Shown here: positions 8,048 to 17,195 of the stretch, piece by piece | Numbering within the stretch: the stretch's first letter is position 1 | Layout of the letters: each line of letters begins with the position of its first letter | DNA from: Streptomyces sp. DI166 | GTDB taxonomy: Bacteria; Actinomycetota; Actinomycetes; Streptomycetales; Streptomycetaceae | Assembly (NCBI RefSeq): GCF_900091315.1 | Contig: NZ_FLSP01000001.1 | Location: forward strand, 124,001 to 188,000 | Reading direction: 5' to 3' | DNA: 64,000 nucleotides | Made by a program: the position numbers and the translations under genes | The notes under the pieces: model-generated | The model's input: the letters and a program-made list of their open reading frames with translations, nothing else | What the model was told of the DNA's origin: nothing | The model's database searches: none

Positions 8048-10216
8048 TTACGCGTCCGTGAACCGCTCGCCCTTCTCCGCCTTCTCCACCAGCAGCGCGG
8101 GCGGCGTGAAGCGGTCGCCGTACTTCTCCGCCAGCTCCCGCGCGCGGGCCGCGAAGCCGGGCAGGCCGCCCTCGTAGCCGTTGATGTACTGGAGCACGCC
8201 CCCGGTCCAGCCGGGGAAGCCGATGCCGAGGATGGAACCGATGTTGGCGTCGGCGACCGAGGTCAGCACGCCCTCCTCCAGCAGCCGGACGGTGTCCAGC
8301 GCCTCGGAGAACAGCATGCGTTCCTGCATGTCGCGCAACGGGATCTCGGCGTCCTCGCGTGTGAAGTGCTCGCGCAGGCCCGGCCACAGGCCGACGCGCT
8401 TGCCGCTGTCGTCGTAGTCGTAGAAGCCCGCTCCCCCGCTGCGGCCCGGCCGCGCGAACTCGTCGACCATGCGGTCGATGACGGACTCGGCGGGGTGCGC
8501 CGTCCAGGTGCCGCCCGCCTCCTCCACGGCCCGCTTGGACTCGTTGCGGATCTTGCGCGGGAGGGTGAGGGTCAGCTCGTCCATCAGGGACAGCACCTTG
8601 GCGGGGTAGCCCGCCTGCGCCGCCGCCTGCTCGATCGACGCGGGCTCGATGCCCTCGCCGACCATGGCCACGCCCTCGTTGATGAAGTGGCCGATGACAC
8701 GGGAGGTGAAGAAGCCGCGGGAGTCGTTGACGACGATCGGGGTCTTCTTGATCTGCCGGACCAGGTCGAAGGCGCGGGCCAGGGCCTCGTCGCCGGTGCC
8801 CTCACCCTTGATGATCTCGACCAGCGGCATCTTGTCGACCGGCGAGAAGAAATGCAGACCGATGAAGTCGGCCTGGCGCTCCACTCCTTCGGCGAGGACG
8901 GTGATGGGGAGCGTGGAGGTGTTGGAGCACAGCAGGGCGTCCGGCTCGACGATGTGCTGGATCTCCTGGAAGACCTTGTGCTTCAGCTCCGGGTTCTCGA
9001 ACACGGCCTCGATCACCGCGTCGCAGCCCGCCACGTCCTGCGGGTCGGCGGTCGGAGTGATGCGGGCCAGCAGGGCGTCCGCCTTCTCCTGGGTCGTACG
9101 GCCGCGGGAGACGGCCTTCGCGCAGAGCTTCTCGGAGTAGCCCTTGCCCTTGGCGGCCGCCTCCAGGGAGACGTCCTTCAGGACGACCTCGATGCCGGCG
9201 CGGGCGCAGGAGTAGGCGATGCCCGCGCCCATCATCCCGGCGCCGAGGACGGCGACCTTGCGGACCTGGCGGGGCTCGATGCCCTTGGGCCGGTTGGCGC
9301 CGGAGTTGACGGCCTGGAGATCGAAGAAGAACGCCTGGATCATGTTCTTCGAGATCTGCCCGGCGGCCAGTTCCACGAAGTAACGGGCCTCGATGACCTG
9401 CGCGGTCTCGAAGTCGACCTGGGCGCCCTCGACGGCGGCGGCGAGGATGTTGCGCGGGGCCGGGTAGGGGGCGCCGTTGGTCTGCTTGCGCAGGGTGGCC
9501 GGGAAGGCGGGCAGGTTGGCGGCGAACTTCGGGTTCGCCGGGGTGCCGCCGGGGATGCGGTAGCCGGGCTTGTCCCAGGGCTGCTGCGACTCGGGGTTGG
9601 CCTCGATGAAGGCGCGGGCCTTGGCCAGCATCTCCTCCTGGGTGGCGGCCACGTCGTCGACGAGACCGTTCTCCAGAGCGCGCTTCGGGTCGTACTGGGT
9701 GCCCTGGAGGAGGACCTTCAGCAGGGCGTCGGCGATGCCGAGCATACGGACGGTGCGGACGACTCCGCCGCCGCCCGGGAGCAGGCCGAGGGTGACCTCG
9801 GGGCAGCCGATCTTGGAGCCGGGGGCGTCCAGGGCGATGCGGTGGTGGCAGGCCAGCGCGATCTCGTAACCGCCGCCGAGGGCGGCGCCGTTGAGGGCGG
9901 CGACGACCGGCTTGCCGAGGGTCTCGATGCGGCGCAGGTCGCGCTTGATGGAGAGGCCCCCGTCGAACAGCTCCTGCGCCGTCTCCGGGGTGACCCGGAT
10001 GAGGTCGCGCAGGTCGCCGCCGGCGAAGAAGGTCTTCTTGGCGGAGGTGATGATGACACCGCGGATGGTGTCCTTCTCCGCCTCCAGGCGGTCGGTGACC
10101 TGGGTGAGGGAGGCGCGGAACGCCTGGTTCATGGTGTTGGCGGACTGGTCGGGGTCGTCGATGACGAGGGTGACGACGCCGGTGCGGTCCTGTTCCCAGC
10201 GGATGGTGGTGGTCAT
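8048..10216 (-). CDS. fadB: FadB/FadJ-type enoyl-CoA hydratase / 3-hydroxyacyl-CoA dehydrogenase
   Basis: This 722-residue two-domain protein is the alpha subunit of the fatty-acid oxidation complex. An enoyl-CoA hydratase domain spans about residues 1-210 (GGGYEIALACHHRIAL). A 3-hydroxyacyl-CoA dehydrogenase domain begins near residue 310 with the NAD motif VLGAGMMGAGIA and carries the catalytic His in LHFFSPVDKMPLVEII. ATG 10216 has GGAGAC upstream; an in-frame codon at 10306 would extend into the thiolase gene. It is the last gene of the beta-oxidation operon, 41 bases after the thiolase, and performs the two middle steps of each cycle. Confidence 0.93.
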   Translation of the reverse strand: MTTTIRWEQDRTGVVTLVIDDPDQSANTMNQAFRASLTQVTDRLEAEKDTIRGVIITSAKKTFFAGGDLRDLIRVTPETAQELFDGGLSIKRDLRRIETLGKPVVAALNGAALGGGYEIALACHHRIALDAPGSKIGCPEVTLGLLPGGGGVVRTVRMLGIADALLKVLLQGTQYDPKRALENGLVDDVAATQEEMLAKARAFIEANPESQQPWDKPGYRIPGGTPANPKFAANLPAFPATLRKQTNGAPYPAPRNILAAAVEGAQVDFETAQVIEARYFVELAAGQISKNMIQAFFFDLQAVNSGANRPKGIEPRQVRKVAVLGAGMMGAGIAYSCARAGIEVVLKDVSLEAAAKGKGYSEKLCAKAVSRGRTTQEKADALLARITPTADPQDVAGCDAVIEAVFENPELKHKVFQEIQHIVEPDALLCSNTSTLPITVLAEGVERQADFIGLHFFSPVDKMPLVEIIKGEGTGDEALARAFDLVRQIKKTPIVVNDSRGFFTSRVIGHFINEGVAMVGEGIEPASIEQAAAQAGYPAKVLSLMDELTLTLPRKIRNESKRAVEEAGGTWTAHPAESVIDRMVDEFARPGRSGGAGFYDYDDSGKRVGLWPGLREHFTREDAEIPLRDMQERMLFSEALDTVRLLEEGVLTSVADANIGSILGIGFPGWTGGVLQYINGYEGGLPGFAARARELAEKYGDRFTPPALLVEKAEKGERFTDA

Positions 10217-10257
10217 GAGGGGGTCTCCGTTGAAGTCTCGTGTGGCCGCTGGGGTGT

Positions 10258-11472
10258 TCAGACGCGTTCGACGATGGTGGCGATGCCCATGCCGCCGCCG
10301 ACGCACAGCGTGGCCAGGCCGTAGCGCTTGTCCTGGCGCTCCAGTTCGTCGATGAGCGTGCCGAGGATCATCGCGCCGGTGGCGCCGAGGGGGTGGCCGA
10401 GGGCGATGGCGCCGCCGTTGACGTTGATCCTGTCCAGGGACAGGCCCATGTCCTTGGCGAAGCGCAGGACGACCGCGGCGAACGCCTCGTTGATCTCGAC
10501 CAGGTCGATGTCGTCGATGGTCAGCCCGGCCTTGGCGAGCGCCTTGCGGGCGGCGGGGGCGGGACCGGTGAGCATGATGGTGGGCTCGGAACCGGAGACC
10601 GCGGCGGCGACGATCCGGGCGCGCGGGGTCAGGCCGTGGCGCTCGCCGACCTCGCGGGAGCCGATGGCGACCAGGGAGGCGCCGTCGACGATGCCGGAGG
10701 AATTGCCCGCGTGGTGGACGTGGTCGATCTTCTCGACCCAGTGGTACTGCTGGAGCGCGACCGCGTCGAATCCGCCGAGTTCACCGATGTCGGCGAAGGA
10801 CGGCTTGAGCTTGGCCAGGGAGTCGGCGGTGGTGCCGGGCCGCATGTGCTCGTCGTGGTCGAGGACGACCAGGCCGTTGCGGTCCTTGACCGGCACGACC
10901 GACCGCTCGAAGCGGCCCTCCTTCCAGGCGGTGGCCGCGCGCTCCTGGGACAGGGCCGCGTACTCGTCGACGTCGCGCCGGGTGAAGCCCTCGATGGTGG
11001 CGATCAGATCGGCGCCGATGCCCTGCGGTACGAAGTTGGTGGCGAGGTTGGTCATCGGGTCGTTGAACCAGGCGCCGCCGTCGGAGGCCATCGGCACCCG
11101 GGACATGGACTCGACGCCGCCCGCGAGGACGAGGTCCTCCCAGCCCGAACGGACCTTCATCGCGGCCATGTTGACCGCCTCCAGGCCCGAGGCACAGAAG
11201 CGGTTCTCCTGGACGCCGGCCACGGTGTCGGGCAGGCCCGCGGCGAGGGCGGCGATCCGGGCGATGACGGAGCCCTGGTCGCCGACCGGGCTGACGACGC
11301 CGAGCACGACGTCATCGATGGCGGCCGGGTCCAGGCCGGGGAAGCGGTCGCGGATCTCGTGGATGAGTCCGACGACCAGGTCGACGGGCTTGGTGCCGTG
11401 CAGGGCGCCGTTCGCCTTGCCGCGGCCGCGCGGGGTGCGGATCGCGTCGTACACGTACGCTTCGGTGCTCAC
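10258..11472 (-). CDS. fadA: acetyl-CoA C-acyltransferase (thiolase)
   Basis: This 404-residue thiolase is the beta partner of the downstream FadB-type protein and cleaves 3-ketoacyl-CoA to acetyl-CoA. The nucleophilic Cys is in [12 protein letters not shown] near residue 90. The active-site His is in [15 protein letters not shown] and the second Cys in LCVGGGMG at the C-terminus. It lies 22 bases after the acyl-CoA dehydrogenase gene in one operon. It is the only thiolase in this window. The pca operon here lacks pcaF, so this enzyme could in principle also act on beta-ketoadipyl-CoA, although substrate range cannot be read from the sequence. Confidence 0.93.
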   Translation of the reverse strand: MSTEAYVYDAIRTPRGRGKANGALHGTKPVDLVVGLIHEIRDRFPGLDPAAIDDVVLGVVSPVGDQGSVIARIAALAAGLPDTVAGVQENRFCASGLEAVNMAAMKVRSGWEDLVLAGGVESMSRVPMASDGGAWFNDPMTNLATNFVPQGIGADLIATIEGFTRRDVDEYAALSQERAATAWKEGRFERSVVPVKDRNGLVVLDHDEHMRPGTTADSLAKLKPSFADIGELGGFDAVALQQYHWVEKIDHVHHAGNSSGIVDGASLVAIGSREVGERHGLTPRARIVAAAVSGSEPTIMLTGPAPAARKALAKAGLTIDDIDLVEINEAFAAVVLRFAKDMGLSLDRINVNGGAIALGHPLGATGAMILGTLIDELERQDKRYGLATLCVGGGMGIATIVERV

Positions 11473-11494
11473 AGGGAAGCCTTTCGGGTGAGGG

Positions 11495-12637
11495 TCAGCC
11501 CAGCAGGGAACGGCCGATGATCTCCTTCATGATCTCGGTCGTCCCGCCGTAGATGGTCTGGATACGTCCGTCGGTGAACGCCTTCGCGACGGGGTACTCG
11601 CTCATGTAGCCGTATCCGCCGTGCAGTTGCAGACAGCGGTCGGCGACGCGCTTTTGCAGTTCGGTCGCCCACCACTTGGCCATGGAGGCGTCCACGGCGC
11701 CGAGTCCGCCGTCCGAGTGCTCCTCGACGCAGCGGTCGAGGAAGGTACGGGTGACGGCGCACTCGGTGGCCATCTCCGCGATCTCGAACCGGATGTGCTG
11801 CTTGGTGGCGAGCGGCCGGCCGAACGCCTCGCGCTCCTTGACGTACTCGGTGGTGATCTCCAGCAGGTGCTCGGCGCCCGCGATGGCGGCGACGGCGATG
11901 CTGAGGCGCTCCTGGGCGAGGTTCGTCATCAGGTGGACGAAGGCGCCGTTGAGCTCGCCGAGCAGGTTCTCCTTGGGCACGCGTACGTCGTGGAAGAACA
12001 ACTCGGCGGTGTCCTGGGCCTTCTGGCCGATCTTGTCGAGGTTCCGGCCGCGCTCGAAGCCCTCCGTGCCACGCTCGACGACCAGCAGCGACAGCCCGTG
12101 CGCGCCACCCTCGGGGGTGGTCTTGGCGACGACGATCACCAGGTCGGCGAGGATGCCGTTGGAGATGAAGGTCTTGGAGCCGTTGAGGATCCAGTGGTCG
12201 CCGCGGTCCACGGCGTGCGTGCGAATGCCCTGGAGGTCGGAGCCCGCGCCGGGCTCGGTCATGGCGATGGCCGTGATCAGCGAGCCGTCGCAGAACCCGG
12301 GCAGCCAGCGGCGCTTCTGTTCCTCGGTCGCCAGGCCGGTCAGGTACGGGCCGATGATGTCGTTGTGCAGGCCCAGCGCGAGTCCGGGAGTACCCGCGCG
12401 GGTGAACTCCTCGGCCAGTACGGCGCTGTAGCGGAAGTCGGTGCTGCCGCCGCCCCCGTACTCCTCCGGCACGGCGAGGCCGAGCAGGCCCTGCTTGCCG
12501 GCCGCGCGCCAGGCGTCGCGGGAGACGACGCCGTCCTTCTCCCACTGCTCGTAGTACGGCAGTACTTCCTTGGCGAGGAAGGCGCGGACCGTCTCGCGGA
12601 ACGCTTCGTGCTCGTCGGAGTAGATCCGCCGCTTCAT
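11495..12637 (-). CDS. acyl-CoA dehydrogenase
   Basis: This 380-residue flavoenzyme introduces the 2,3-double bond in acyl-CoA, the first step of beta-oxidation. Family signatures are visible: [11 protein letters not shown] in the FAD/substrate region, the helical C-terminal domain with [15 protein letters not shown], and [13 protein letters not shown] followed by [13 protein letters not shown]. The catalytic Glu is probably that of YGGTTE. Its ATG overlaps the stop of the CaiB-type gene by four bases, so the two are translationally coupled. Chain-length preference is not apparent. Confidence 0.92.
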   Translation of the reverse strand: MKRRIYSDEHEAFRETVRAFLAKEVLPYYEQWEKDGVVSRDAWRAAGKQGLLGLAVPEEYGGGGSTDFRYSAVLAEEFTRAGTPGLALGLHNDIIGPYLTGLATEEQKRRWLPGFCDGSLITAIAMTEPGAGSDLQGIRTHAVDRGDHWILNGSKTFISNGILADLVIVVAKTTPEGGAHGLSLLVVERGTEGFERGRNLDKIGQKAQDTAELFFHDVRVPKENLLGELNGAFVHLMTNLAQERLSIAVAAIAGAEHLLEITTEYVKEREAFGRPLATKQHIRFEIAEMATECAVTRTFLDRCVEEHSDGGLGAVDASMAKWWATELQKRVADRCLQLHGGYGYMSEYPVAKAFTDGRIQTIYGGTTEIMKEIIGRSLLG

Positions 12638-13770
12638 TCGAGGTCGAGGCCTTTCGTCAGTTCGGGTGCGTCCCAGTCGCGTGCCACGTCCGCGGTGTCG
12701 GCGCCGGGCCGCGCGGGGCCGGTCCGGACGGTGGTGGGGGTGACGGAGAAGCGGGGCGCGGGGGCGGGCTGGGTGATGCCGTCGTGGTCGGTGAACGTGC
12801 CGCGGGCGGCCAGGTGCGGGTGGTGCGGGGCCTCGCGGAGGGTGAGGACGGGGGCCACACAGGCGTCGGAGCCCTCGAAGACGGCCGTCCACTCGTCCCT
12901 GGTACGGCTCTTGAAGCGGGCGGTGACGGCCTCGCGCAGCTCGCCCCAGCGGGTCCAGTCCTTGCGGGCGTCCGCGTGGCCCTCGATGCCGAGCAGGTCG
13001 AGGAAGGTGTCGTAGAACTGCGGCTCCAGGGCGCCGACGGCCATGTACGTGCCGTCGGCGGTCTCGTAGGTGCCGTAGTAGGGGCAGCCGCCGTCGAGGA
13101 GGTTGACGGCGCGCCGGTCCTGCCAGCCGCCGGCGGCGAGCATGCCGTGGATCATCGCCGAGAGGTGGGCGGTGCCGTCCACGATGGCGGCGTCCACGAC
13201 CTGCCCGGTGCCGGTGGCGCGGGCGTGGTGCAGGGCGGCGAGGACGCCGACGACGAGGTAGAGGGAGCCGCCCGCGTAGTCGCCGAGCAGGTTGGCCGGG
13301 GCGGGCGGGGGCTGGTCGGGGCTGCCGATCATGCCGAGGGCGCCGGTGAGCGCGATGTAGCCGATGTCGTGACCGGCGGTGCGGGCCAGCGGGCCGTCCT
13401 GGCCCCAGCCGGTCATCCGGCCGTAGACCAGGCGGGGGTTGCGGGCGTGGCAGTCCTCGGGGCCGATGCCGAGGCGTTCGGTGACGCCGGGGCGGTAGCC
13501 CTCGATCAGGATGTCCGCGCGGGCGGCGAGGTCGAGCACGCGCGCGGGGCCGTCGGGGGCCTTCAGATCGATGATCACCGAGCGCTTGTTGCGGTTGGTG
13601 ATGTCGTACGCGGGATCGATCGCCAGTCCCTGGCCGCCGGGCCGGTCCACCCGGACGACATCGGCGCCGAGGTCGGCGAGGAGCATCGCGGCGAACGGGC
13701 CGGGGCCGATGCCGCCCAGTTCCAGCACCCGTACGCCGGTGAGCGGGCCGTGCTCGGGCGTCTTTGCCAT
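12634..13770 (-). CDS. CaiB/BaiF family CoA-transferase or acyl-CoA racemase
   Basis: This 378-residue protein belongs to the family III CoA-transferases (CaiB/BaiF/alpha-methylacyl-CoA racemase). The N-terminus RVLELGGIGPGPFAAMLLADLGADV and VVRVDRPGG are typical, as are GYRPGVTERLG and the conserved aspartate of YAGGSLYLV-like segments. As first gene of the four-gene operon it could activate an acid by CoA transfer or epimerise branched acyl-CoA before beta-oxidation. Which of these it does is not decided by the sequence. Confidence 0.85.
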   Translation of the reverse strand: MAKTPEHGPLTGVRVLELGGIGPGPFAAMLLADLGADVVRVDRPGGQGLAIDPAYDITNRNKRSVIIDLKAPDGPARVLDLAARADILIEGYRPGVTERLGIGPEDCHARNPRLVYGRMTGWGQDGPLARTAGHDIGYIALTGALGMIGSPDQPPPAPANLLGDYAGGSLYLVVGVLAALHHARATGTGQVVDAAIVDGTAHLSAMIHGMLAAGGWQDRRAVNLLDGGCPYYGTYETADGTYMAVGALEPQFYDTFLDLLGIEGHADARKDWTRWGELREAVTARFKSRTRDEWTAVFEGSDACVAPVLTLREAPHHPHLAARGTFTDHDGITQPAPAPRFSVTPTTVRTGPARPGADTADVARDWDAPELTKGLDLE

Positions 13771-13785
13771 CCGGTCCCCAAGGTA

Positions 13786-13857
13786 GGTGTGACACTACTG
13801 CTGTAACACCAGGGATGTTAGGAAGTTGGCCGGGCAAGCACAAGAGCAAGCGCTTAG
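13786..13857. promoter_or_regulatory. operator-like palindromes upstream of the beta-oxidation operon
   Basis: The 107 bases upstream of the CaiB gene contain the perfect octamer palindrome AAGCGCTT (13848-13855, extended as GCAAGCGCTTAG). Nearer the gene is an inverted repeat GGTGT/ACACC at 13786-13790 and 13806-13810. Palindromes of this kind are common TetR-family operators at acyl-CoA genes. No regulator gene is adjacent, so the binding protein is unknown. Confidence 0.4.
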
Positions 13858-13877
13858 TAATCTTGCCGGGGTCGATC

Positions 13878-14258
13878 TCAGCGTGCGTCGAGCTCGGTGA
13901 CCAGGCGTTTCGGCGCGATGACGCGGTAGCTCTCCTCGACCCAGTCGCAGAGCAGGTCGGCGGCGGGGGCACCCTTCTCCTCCAGCGGGACACGGACCCA
14001 GCCGGCCTTCCCGAGGCCGTACCCGGCGGGCTCGGCGCCGGGGCAGGTCAGCGCGTGGGCGTGGGCGGCCTCGTCCTTGAGCTTCACGGTCACCCCCATG
14101 GGATAGCTGCTGTCGTCCGTCCCCAGGAAGACGAACACCTTCTTGTTGACCTTCGCCACCGTCTCGCCCCACGGGTGTTCCTCGGTCGCGCCGGGCAGGT
14201 CGAAGGCGAAGCGGCGTACTTTCTCCCACTTCTTCAGGGCGTTCCGGTCCACGGCCAT
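13878..14258 (-). CDS. MmcQ/YjbR-like protein
   Basis: This 126-residue cytoplasmic protein belongs to the MmcQ/YjbR (CyaY-fold-like) family, often annotated as DNA-binding but without a firmly known function. The family pattern is seen in FPGATEEHPWGE-like sequence near residue 20, KVFVFLG, and the C-terminal helix LCDWVEESYRVIAPKRL. ATG 14258 is chosen because GGGAGG lies six bases upstream. It is divergent from the next gene across 91 bases and stands alone. Confidence 0.8.
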   Translation of the reverse strand: MAVDRNALKKWEKVRRFAFDLPGATEEHPWGETVAKVNKKVFVFLGTDDSSYPMGVTVKLKDEAAHAHALTCPGAEPAGYGLGKAGWVRVPLEEKGAPAADLLCDWVEESYRVIAPKRLVTELDAR

Positions 14259-14349
14259 GCGCTGCCTCCCGGGCTGGTGATCGGACTCCGTATGCCCCAA
14301 GCTAGCCTCGGCCACCGACAACGGCGTGCGGTGCGGGACGAGAGGTGTC

Positions 14350-15528
14350 ATGAGCAGGCTGAACAGGACGGATCGTCCCTACGACATCGTGCTCTTCGGG
14401 GCCACCGGCTTCGCGGGCGCGCTCACCGCGCGGTACCTCGCGGAACACGGGCCGGAAGGGCTGCGGTGGGCCGTCGCCGGGCGCGACAAGGCGAAGCTGG
14501 AGCGGCTGCGCGAGTCCCTGCCGGGCGGCGAGCGGGTCGGCGTGCTCCGCGCGGACGTCGCGGACCCGGAGTCGGTCCGGGAACTCGCCCGGCACGCGCG
14601 CGTGGTGGCCACGACGGTCGGGCCCTACGTCCGTTACGGCGAGGAACTCGTCGCCGCCTGCGCGGACAGCGGTACGGACTATGTCGACCTGTGCGGTGAG
14701 GCCGAGTTCGTGGACCTGATGTACGTCCGGCACGACGCACGCGCGCGTGAGACGGGCGCCCGGCTCGTGCACGCGGCCGGGTTCGACTCCGTGCCGCACG
14801 ACCTGGGCGCGTACTTCACCGTCCGGCAGTTGCCGGAGGGGGTGCCGCTGACCGTGGACGCCTTTGTCACTGCAAGCGCCATGTTCTCCGGCGGCACCTT
14901 CGCCTCAGCGCTCGGGCAGCTCGCGCACCGGCGCCGGGTGCGGGCGGCGGCGCGGGACCGGGCCCGGTACGAGCCGCGTCTCATGGGGCGCCGGGCGCTG
15001 GCGCCCACCGGGACGCCCCGGTACGCCGGGGAGGTCGGCGCGTGGGCGCTGCCGCTGCCCACCATCGACCCGCAGATCGTCCGCCGCTCCGCGAAGTCCC
15101 TGGAGCGGTACGGGCCGGACTTCCGGTACCGGCACTACGCGGCGGTGCGGCGGTTGCCGGTCGCGGCGGCGGGCGTGGCGGGGGTCGCGGCGCTCGCTGC
15201 GGCGGCGCAGGTGCCCGCGGCGCGTAGCTGGCTGTCGTCCCGGCTCAGCCCCGGCGAGGGCCCGAGCCCCGAGAAGCGGGCCCGGAGCTGGTTCTCGGTC
15301 CGCTTCGTGGGCGAAGGCGGCGGGCGGCGGGTGTACACGGAGGTGTCGGGCGGGGACCCCGGGTACGACGAGACGGCCAAGATGCTCGCGGAGTCGGCGC
15401 TGTGCCTGGCGTTCGACTCCGTGCCGCCGACATCGGGGCAGGTCACTACGGCGGTGGCGATGGGCGACGCGTTGACGTCCCGTCTGCAGCGGGCGGGGAT
15501 CGTGTTCCGGGTGGCGGCCAGGCGGTGA
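14350..15528 (+). CDS. saccharopine dehydrogenase-like / trans-acting enoyl reductase family protein
   Basis: This 392-residue protein has an N-terminal Rossmann fold (DIVLFGATGFAGALTARYLA) and the YGEELVAACADSGTDYVDLCGE segment typical of saccharopine-dehydrogenase-like oxidoreductases. Mycobacterial trans-acting enoyl reductases belong to the same family. A hydrophobic Ala-rich stretch near residues 275-300 may contact the membrane. ATG 14350 follows GAGAGG by six bases. The substrate is unknown; neighbours are a YjbR protein and endonuclease V and give no help. Confidence 0.75.
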   Translation: MSRLNRTDRPYDIVLFGATGFAGALTARYLAEHGPEGLRWAVAGRDKAKLERLRESLPGGERVGVLRADVADPESVRELARHARVVATTVGPYVRYGEELVAACADSGTDYVDLCGEAEFVDLMYVRHDARARETGARLVHAAGFDSVPHDLGAYFTVRQLPEGVPLTVDAFVTASAMFSGGTFASALGQLAHRRRVRAAARDRARYEPRLMGRRALAPTGTPRYAGEVGAWALPLPTIDPQIVRRSAKSLERYGPDFRYRHYAAVRRLPVAAAGVAGVAALAAAAQVPAARSWLSSRLSPGEGPSPEKRARSWFSVRFVGEGGGRRVYTEVSGGDPGYDETAKMLAESALCLAFDSVPPTSGQVTTAVAMGDALTSRLQRAGIVFRVAARR

Positions 15529-15587
15529 GGCGGCGGTGCCGTGGGTTGGTGCGGGGGGGTGTCGCTCGCCCGCGCTCGCGGGGTGCC

Positions 15588-15635
15588 TCCCCCAGAGGGG
15601 GGACCCCCAGCCCACCCGTGCCGCCCAAGCGGCAC
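15588..15635. terminator. double-hairpin terminator region
   Basis: Two hairpins sit between convergent genes: TCCCCC-AGAG-GGGGGA at 15588-15603 and GTGCCGC-CCAA-GCGGCAC at 15618-15635, both perfect. The surrounding GC-rich block resembles dispersed intergenic sequence common in Streptomyces genomes, from memory. Confidence 0.65.
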
Positions 15636-15647
15636 GACTGCCCGCAG

Positions 15648-16784
15648 CTACGTCGGCTCGGTGATGCTTGGCCCCCGCTCCCCCAGTGCTGCCTCCAGCC
15701 GCTCCCGTACCGCCGGGTCCCCGGACGCCTTCGCGTAGCGGTGGGCCAGAGGGCCGATCTGCCAGCCCGCGTGGTAGTCGAACCAGGGGGCGGAACCGGC
15801 GGCGTTGTGCGCGAGCTTGGCGATCAGTTCGGCCAGGAGGAGGAGCAACTCCTCCTGTTCGCCGTGCCGTTCGGTGCCACGCAGGCGGGAGAAGAGCTCA
15901 CGGCCACGGTGCCACTGGTCCCGGTCCGCCGCCAGTTCCAGGGCCGCCGTGATCTCCGGGGGCCGCGGACCTTCGCCGACCGCCGCTTCGAGGACCCGGC
16001 CCGCCCAGGCCACGGGGTTGCGCCGGCGCTCGTACAAATCGCGGCCCCAGGAGCGGTTCGGGTCCCGTCGGGCCAGCTCCGCCAGTTCCGGGTTCGGCTC
16101 GGAGGCCGCCCGGAGGGCCTTGCGGCACAGGGAGTCCGCGCGGCGCGTTGTCTCCGGGAGGCGGTAGGTCGGGGTCAGGGTCAGGACGTGGGCGCAGGCG
16201 TTGTCCAGGGTGACGCGGTGGCCCACCGAGACGAAGACCGGTTTCACCGAGTCTCGGGTACGCAGGGCTCGGCCCACCTCCTCAACGCCCGCCAGCAAGG
16301 GGGACGTTGAGCCCCGGGTGTCCGTCGGGGCGGAGTACGTGAACGTGAACGGGTTCTTCGCCACGCCGATCGTGGGCAGCCCCGTGAGCACCCCCAGGTG
16401 GCTCGCCAGGCCGAAGCGGCGCGGGTGGGCCAGCCCGTAACCGTCGCAGACCACCAGGCCCGGCGGGGCCGGAAGCGCGTCCAGGGCAGCCAGCACCGCG
16501 GGAATCTCCCGGAACGCCAGCAGCCCCGGCACGTACGGGAACGAGATCCTGCCGACGCCCGTCGCCTCCGCGACGACCTCCAGCGTGGCCGCGTCCAGGG
16601 TGATGGCTGCGGCGGCGACGAGGTCCAGTTCGTCGTCGTAGGCCACGTCGACGCCGGTGACGTGCCCGGTGCCGGGCGGTGGTCCCGGCTCGTCCAGGAC
16701 CACCTTCGCGCGCAGTTCGTCCTGGACGGCCAGGGCCTCTTCCTCGGTCGCGGGCCAGCCCGCGGGGATGCGTACGGTCGTCAT
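15648..16784 (-). CDS. nfi: endonuclease V with an added C-terminal domain
   Basis: Residues 1 to about 228 are a complete endonuclease V, the DNA/RNA repair enzyme that cuts next to deaminated purines such as inosine. Visible motifs are TGVDVAYDD (metal Asp), YVPGLLAFREIP (base-wedge and metal Glu), DGYGLAHPRRFGLASHLGV (metal Asp), GVAKNPF (Lys) and SVGHRVTLDNA. The family is normally about 225-235 residues, but this frame continues without a stop to residue 378. The extra 145 residues are helical and polar, with segments such as NPVAWAGRVLE, QEELLLLLAELIAKLAHN and WFDYHAGWQIGPLAHRY, which I do not recognise. Confidence 0.85.
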   Translation of the reverse strand: MTTVRIPAGWPATEEEALAVQDELRAKVVLDEPGPPPGTGHVTGVDVAYDDELDLVAAAAITLDAATLEVVAEATGVGRISFPYVPGLLAFREIPAVLAALDALPAPPGLVVCDGYGLAHPRRFGLASHLGVLTGLPTIGVAKNPFTFTYSAPTDTRGSTSPLLAGVEEVGRALRTRDSVKPVFVSVGHRVTLDNACAHVLTLTPTYRLPETTRRADSLCRKALRAASEPNPELAELARRDPNRSWGRDLYERRRNPVAWAGRVLEAAVGEGPRPPEITAALELAADRDQWHRGRELFSRLRGTERHGEQEELLLLLAELIAKLAHNAAGSAPWFDYHAGWQIGPLAHRYAKASGDPAVRERLEAALGERGPSITEPT

Positions 16785-16811
16785 AGTGACGACGAGCGTA
16801 CGGGCCCCTCC

Positions 16812-17141
16812 TCAGCTCTTGCGGCCCAGGGCGCGTTGCAGCTGCCCCTTGTTCATGTCCGAACGGCCGTGGATGTTGCGGCGCTTGGCCTCCTCGTAGA
16901 GCTGGTCGTAGGTCGGCCCCTGGGAGCCCTTGCCGGACCGCTGTCCGCCCCGCTTGCCGGACGACATGTCCTCGGTCGAGGTGCGGCTGGCCGTCTTGGA
17001 CTCACCGGAGCGGGCGCGTTCCTTGTTCACCGTGCGCGCCGCGATCTCCTTGGCCCGCCCGGTGCTCTCGCCGCGCTCCTCGGCGCTCTTCTTGATGTGC
17101 TCGTACTGCCGCTCCCGCTTGGGACTCGAACCGCGTGGCAT
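16812..17141 (-). CDS. small basic protein with Rho-N-like C-terminus
   Basis: This 109-residue, very basic protein is the kind often named plasmid stabilization protein in Streptomyces, without functional proof. A charged, low-complexity N-terminal half (SPKRERQYEHIKKSAEERG, then Ser/Gly/Arg-rich) is followed by a compact helical module, YDQLYEEAKRRNIHGRSDM through QLQRALGR. That module looks like the small helix-extended-loop-helix of Rho N-terminal or SAP-like domains. It may bind nucleic acid, but this is inferred from composition and fold only. Confidence 0.65.
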   Translation of the reverse strand: MPRGSSPKRERQYEHIKKSAEERGESTGRAKEIAARTVNKERARSGESKTASRTSTEDMSSGKRGGQRSGKGSQGPTYDQLYEEAKRRNIHGRSDMNKGQLQRALGRKS

Positions 17142-17195
17142 GTGCGCTCACTCCTCTCGCAGTCGCCGTCGGCGGCCGAGTACCCACTTCGCGCA

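Noticed and set aside
15541..15640. GC-rich block as a mobile element or ncRNA
   Set aside because: It holds only two hairpins between convergent genes, with no terminal repeats or ORF. Terminators with dispersed intergenic sequence explain it.
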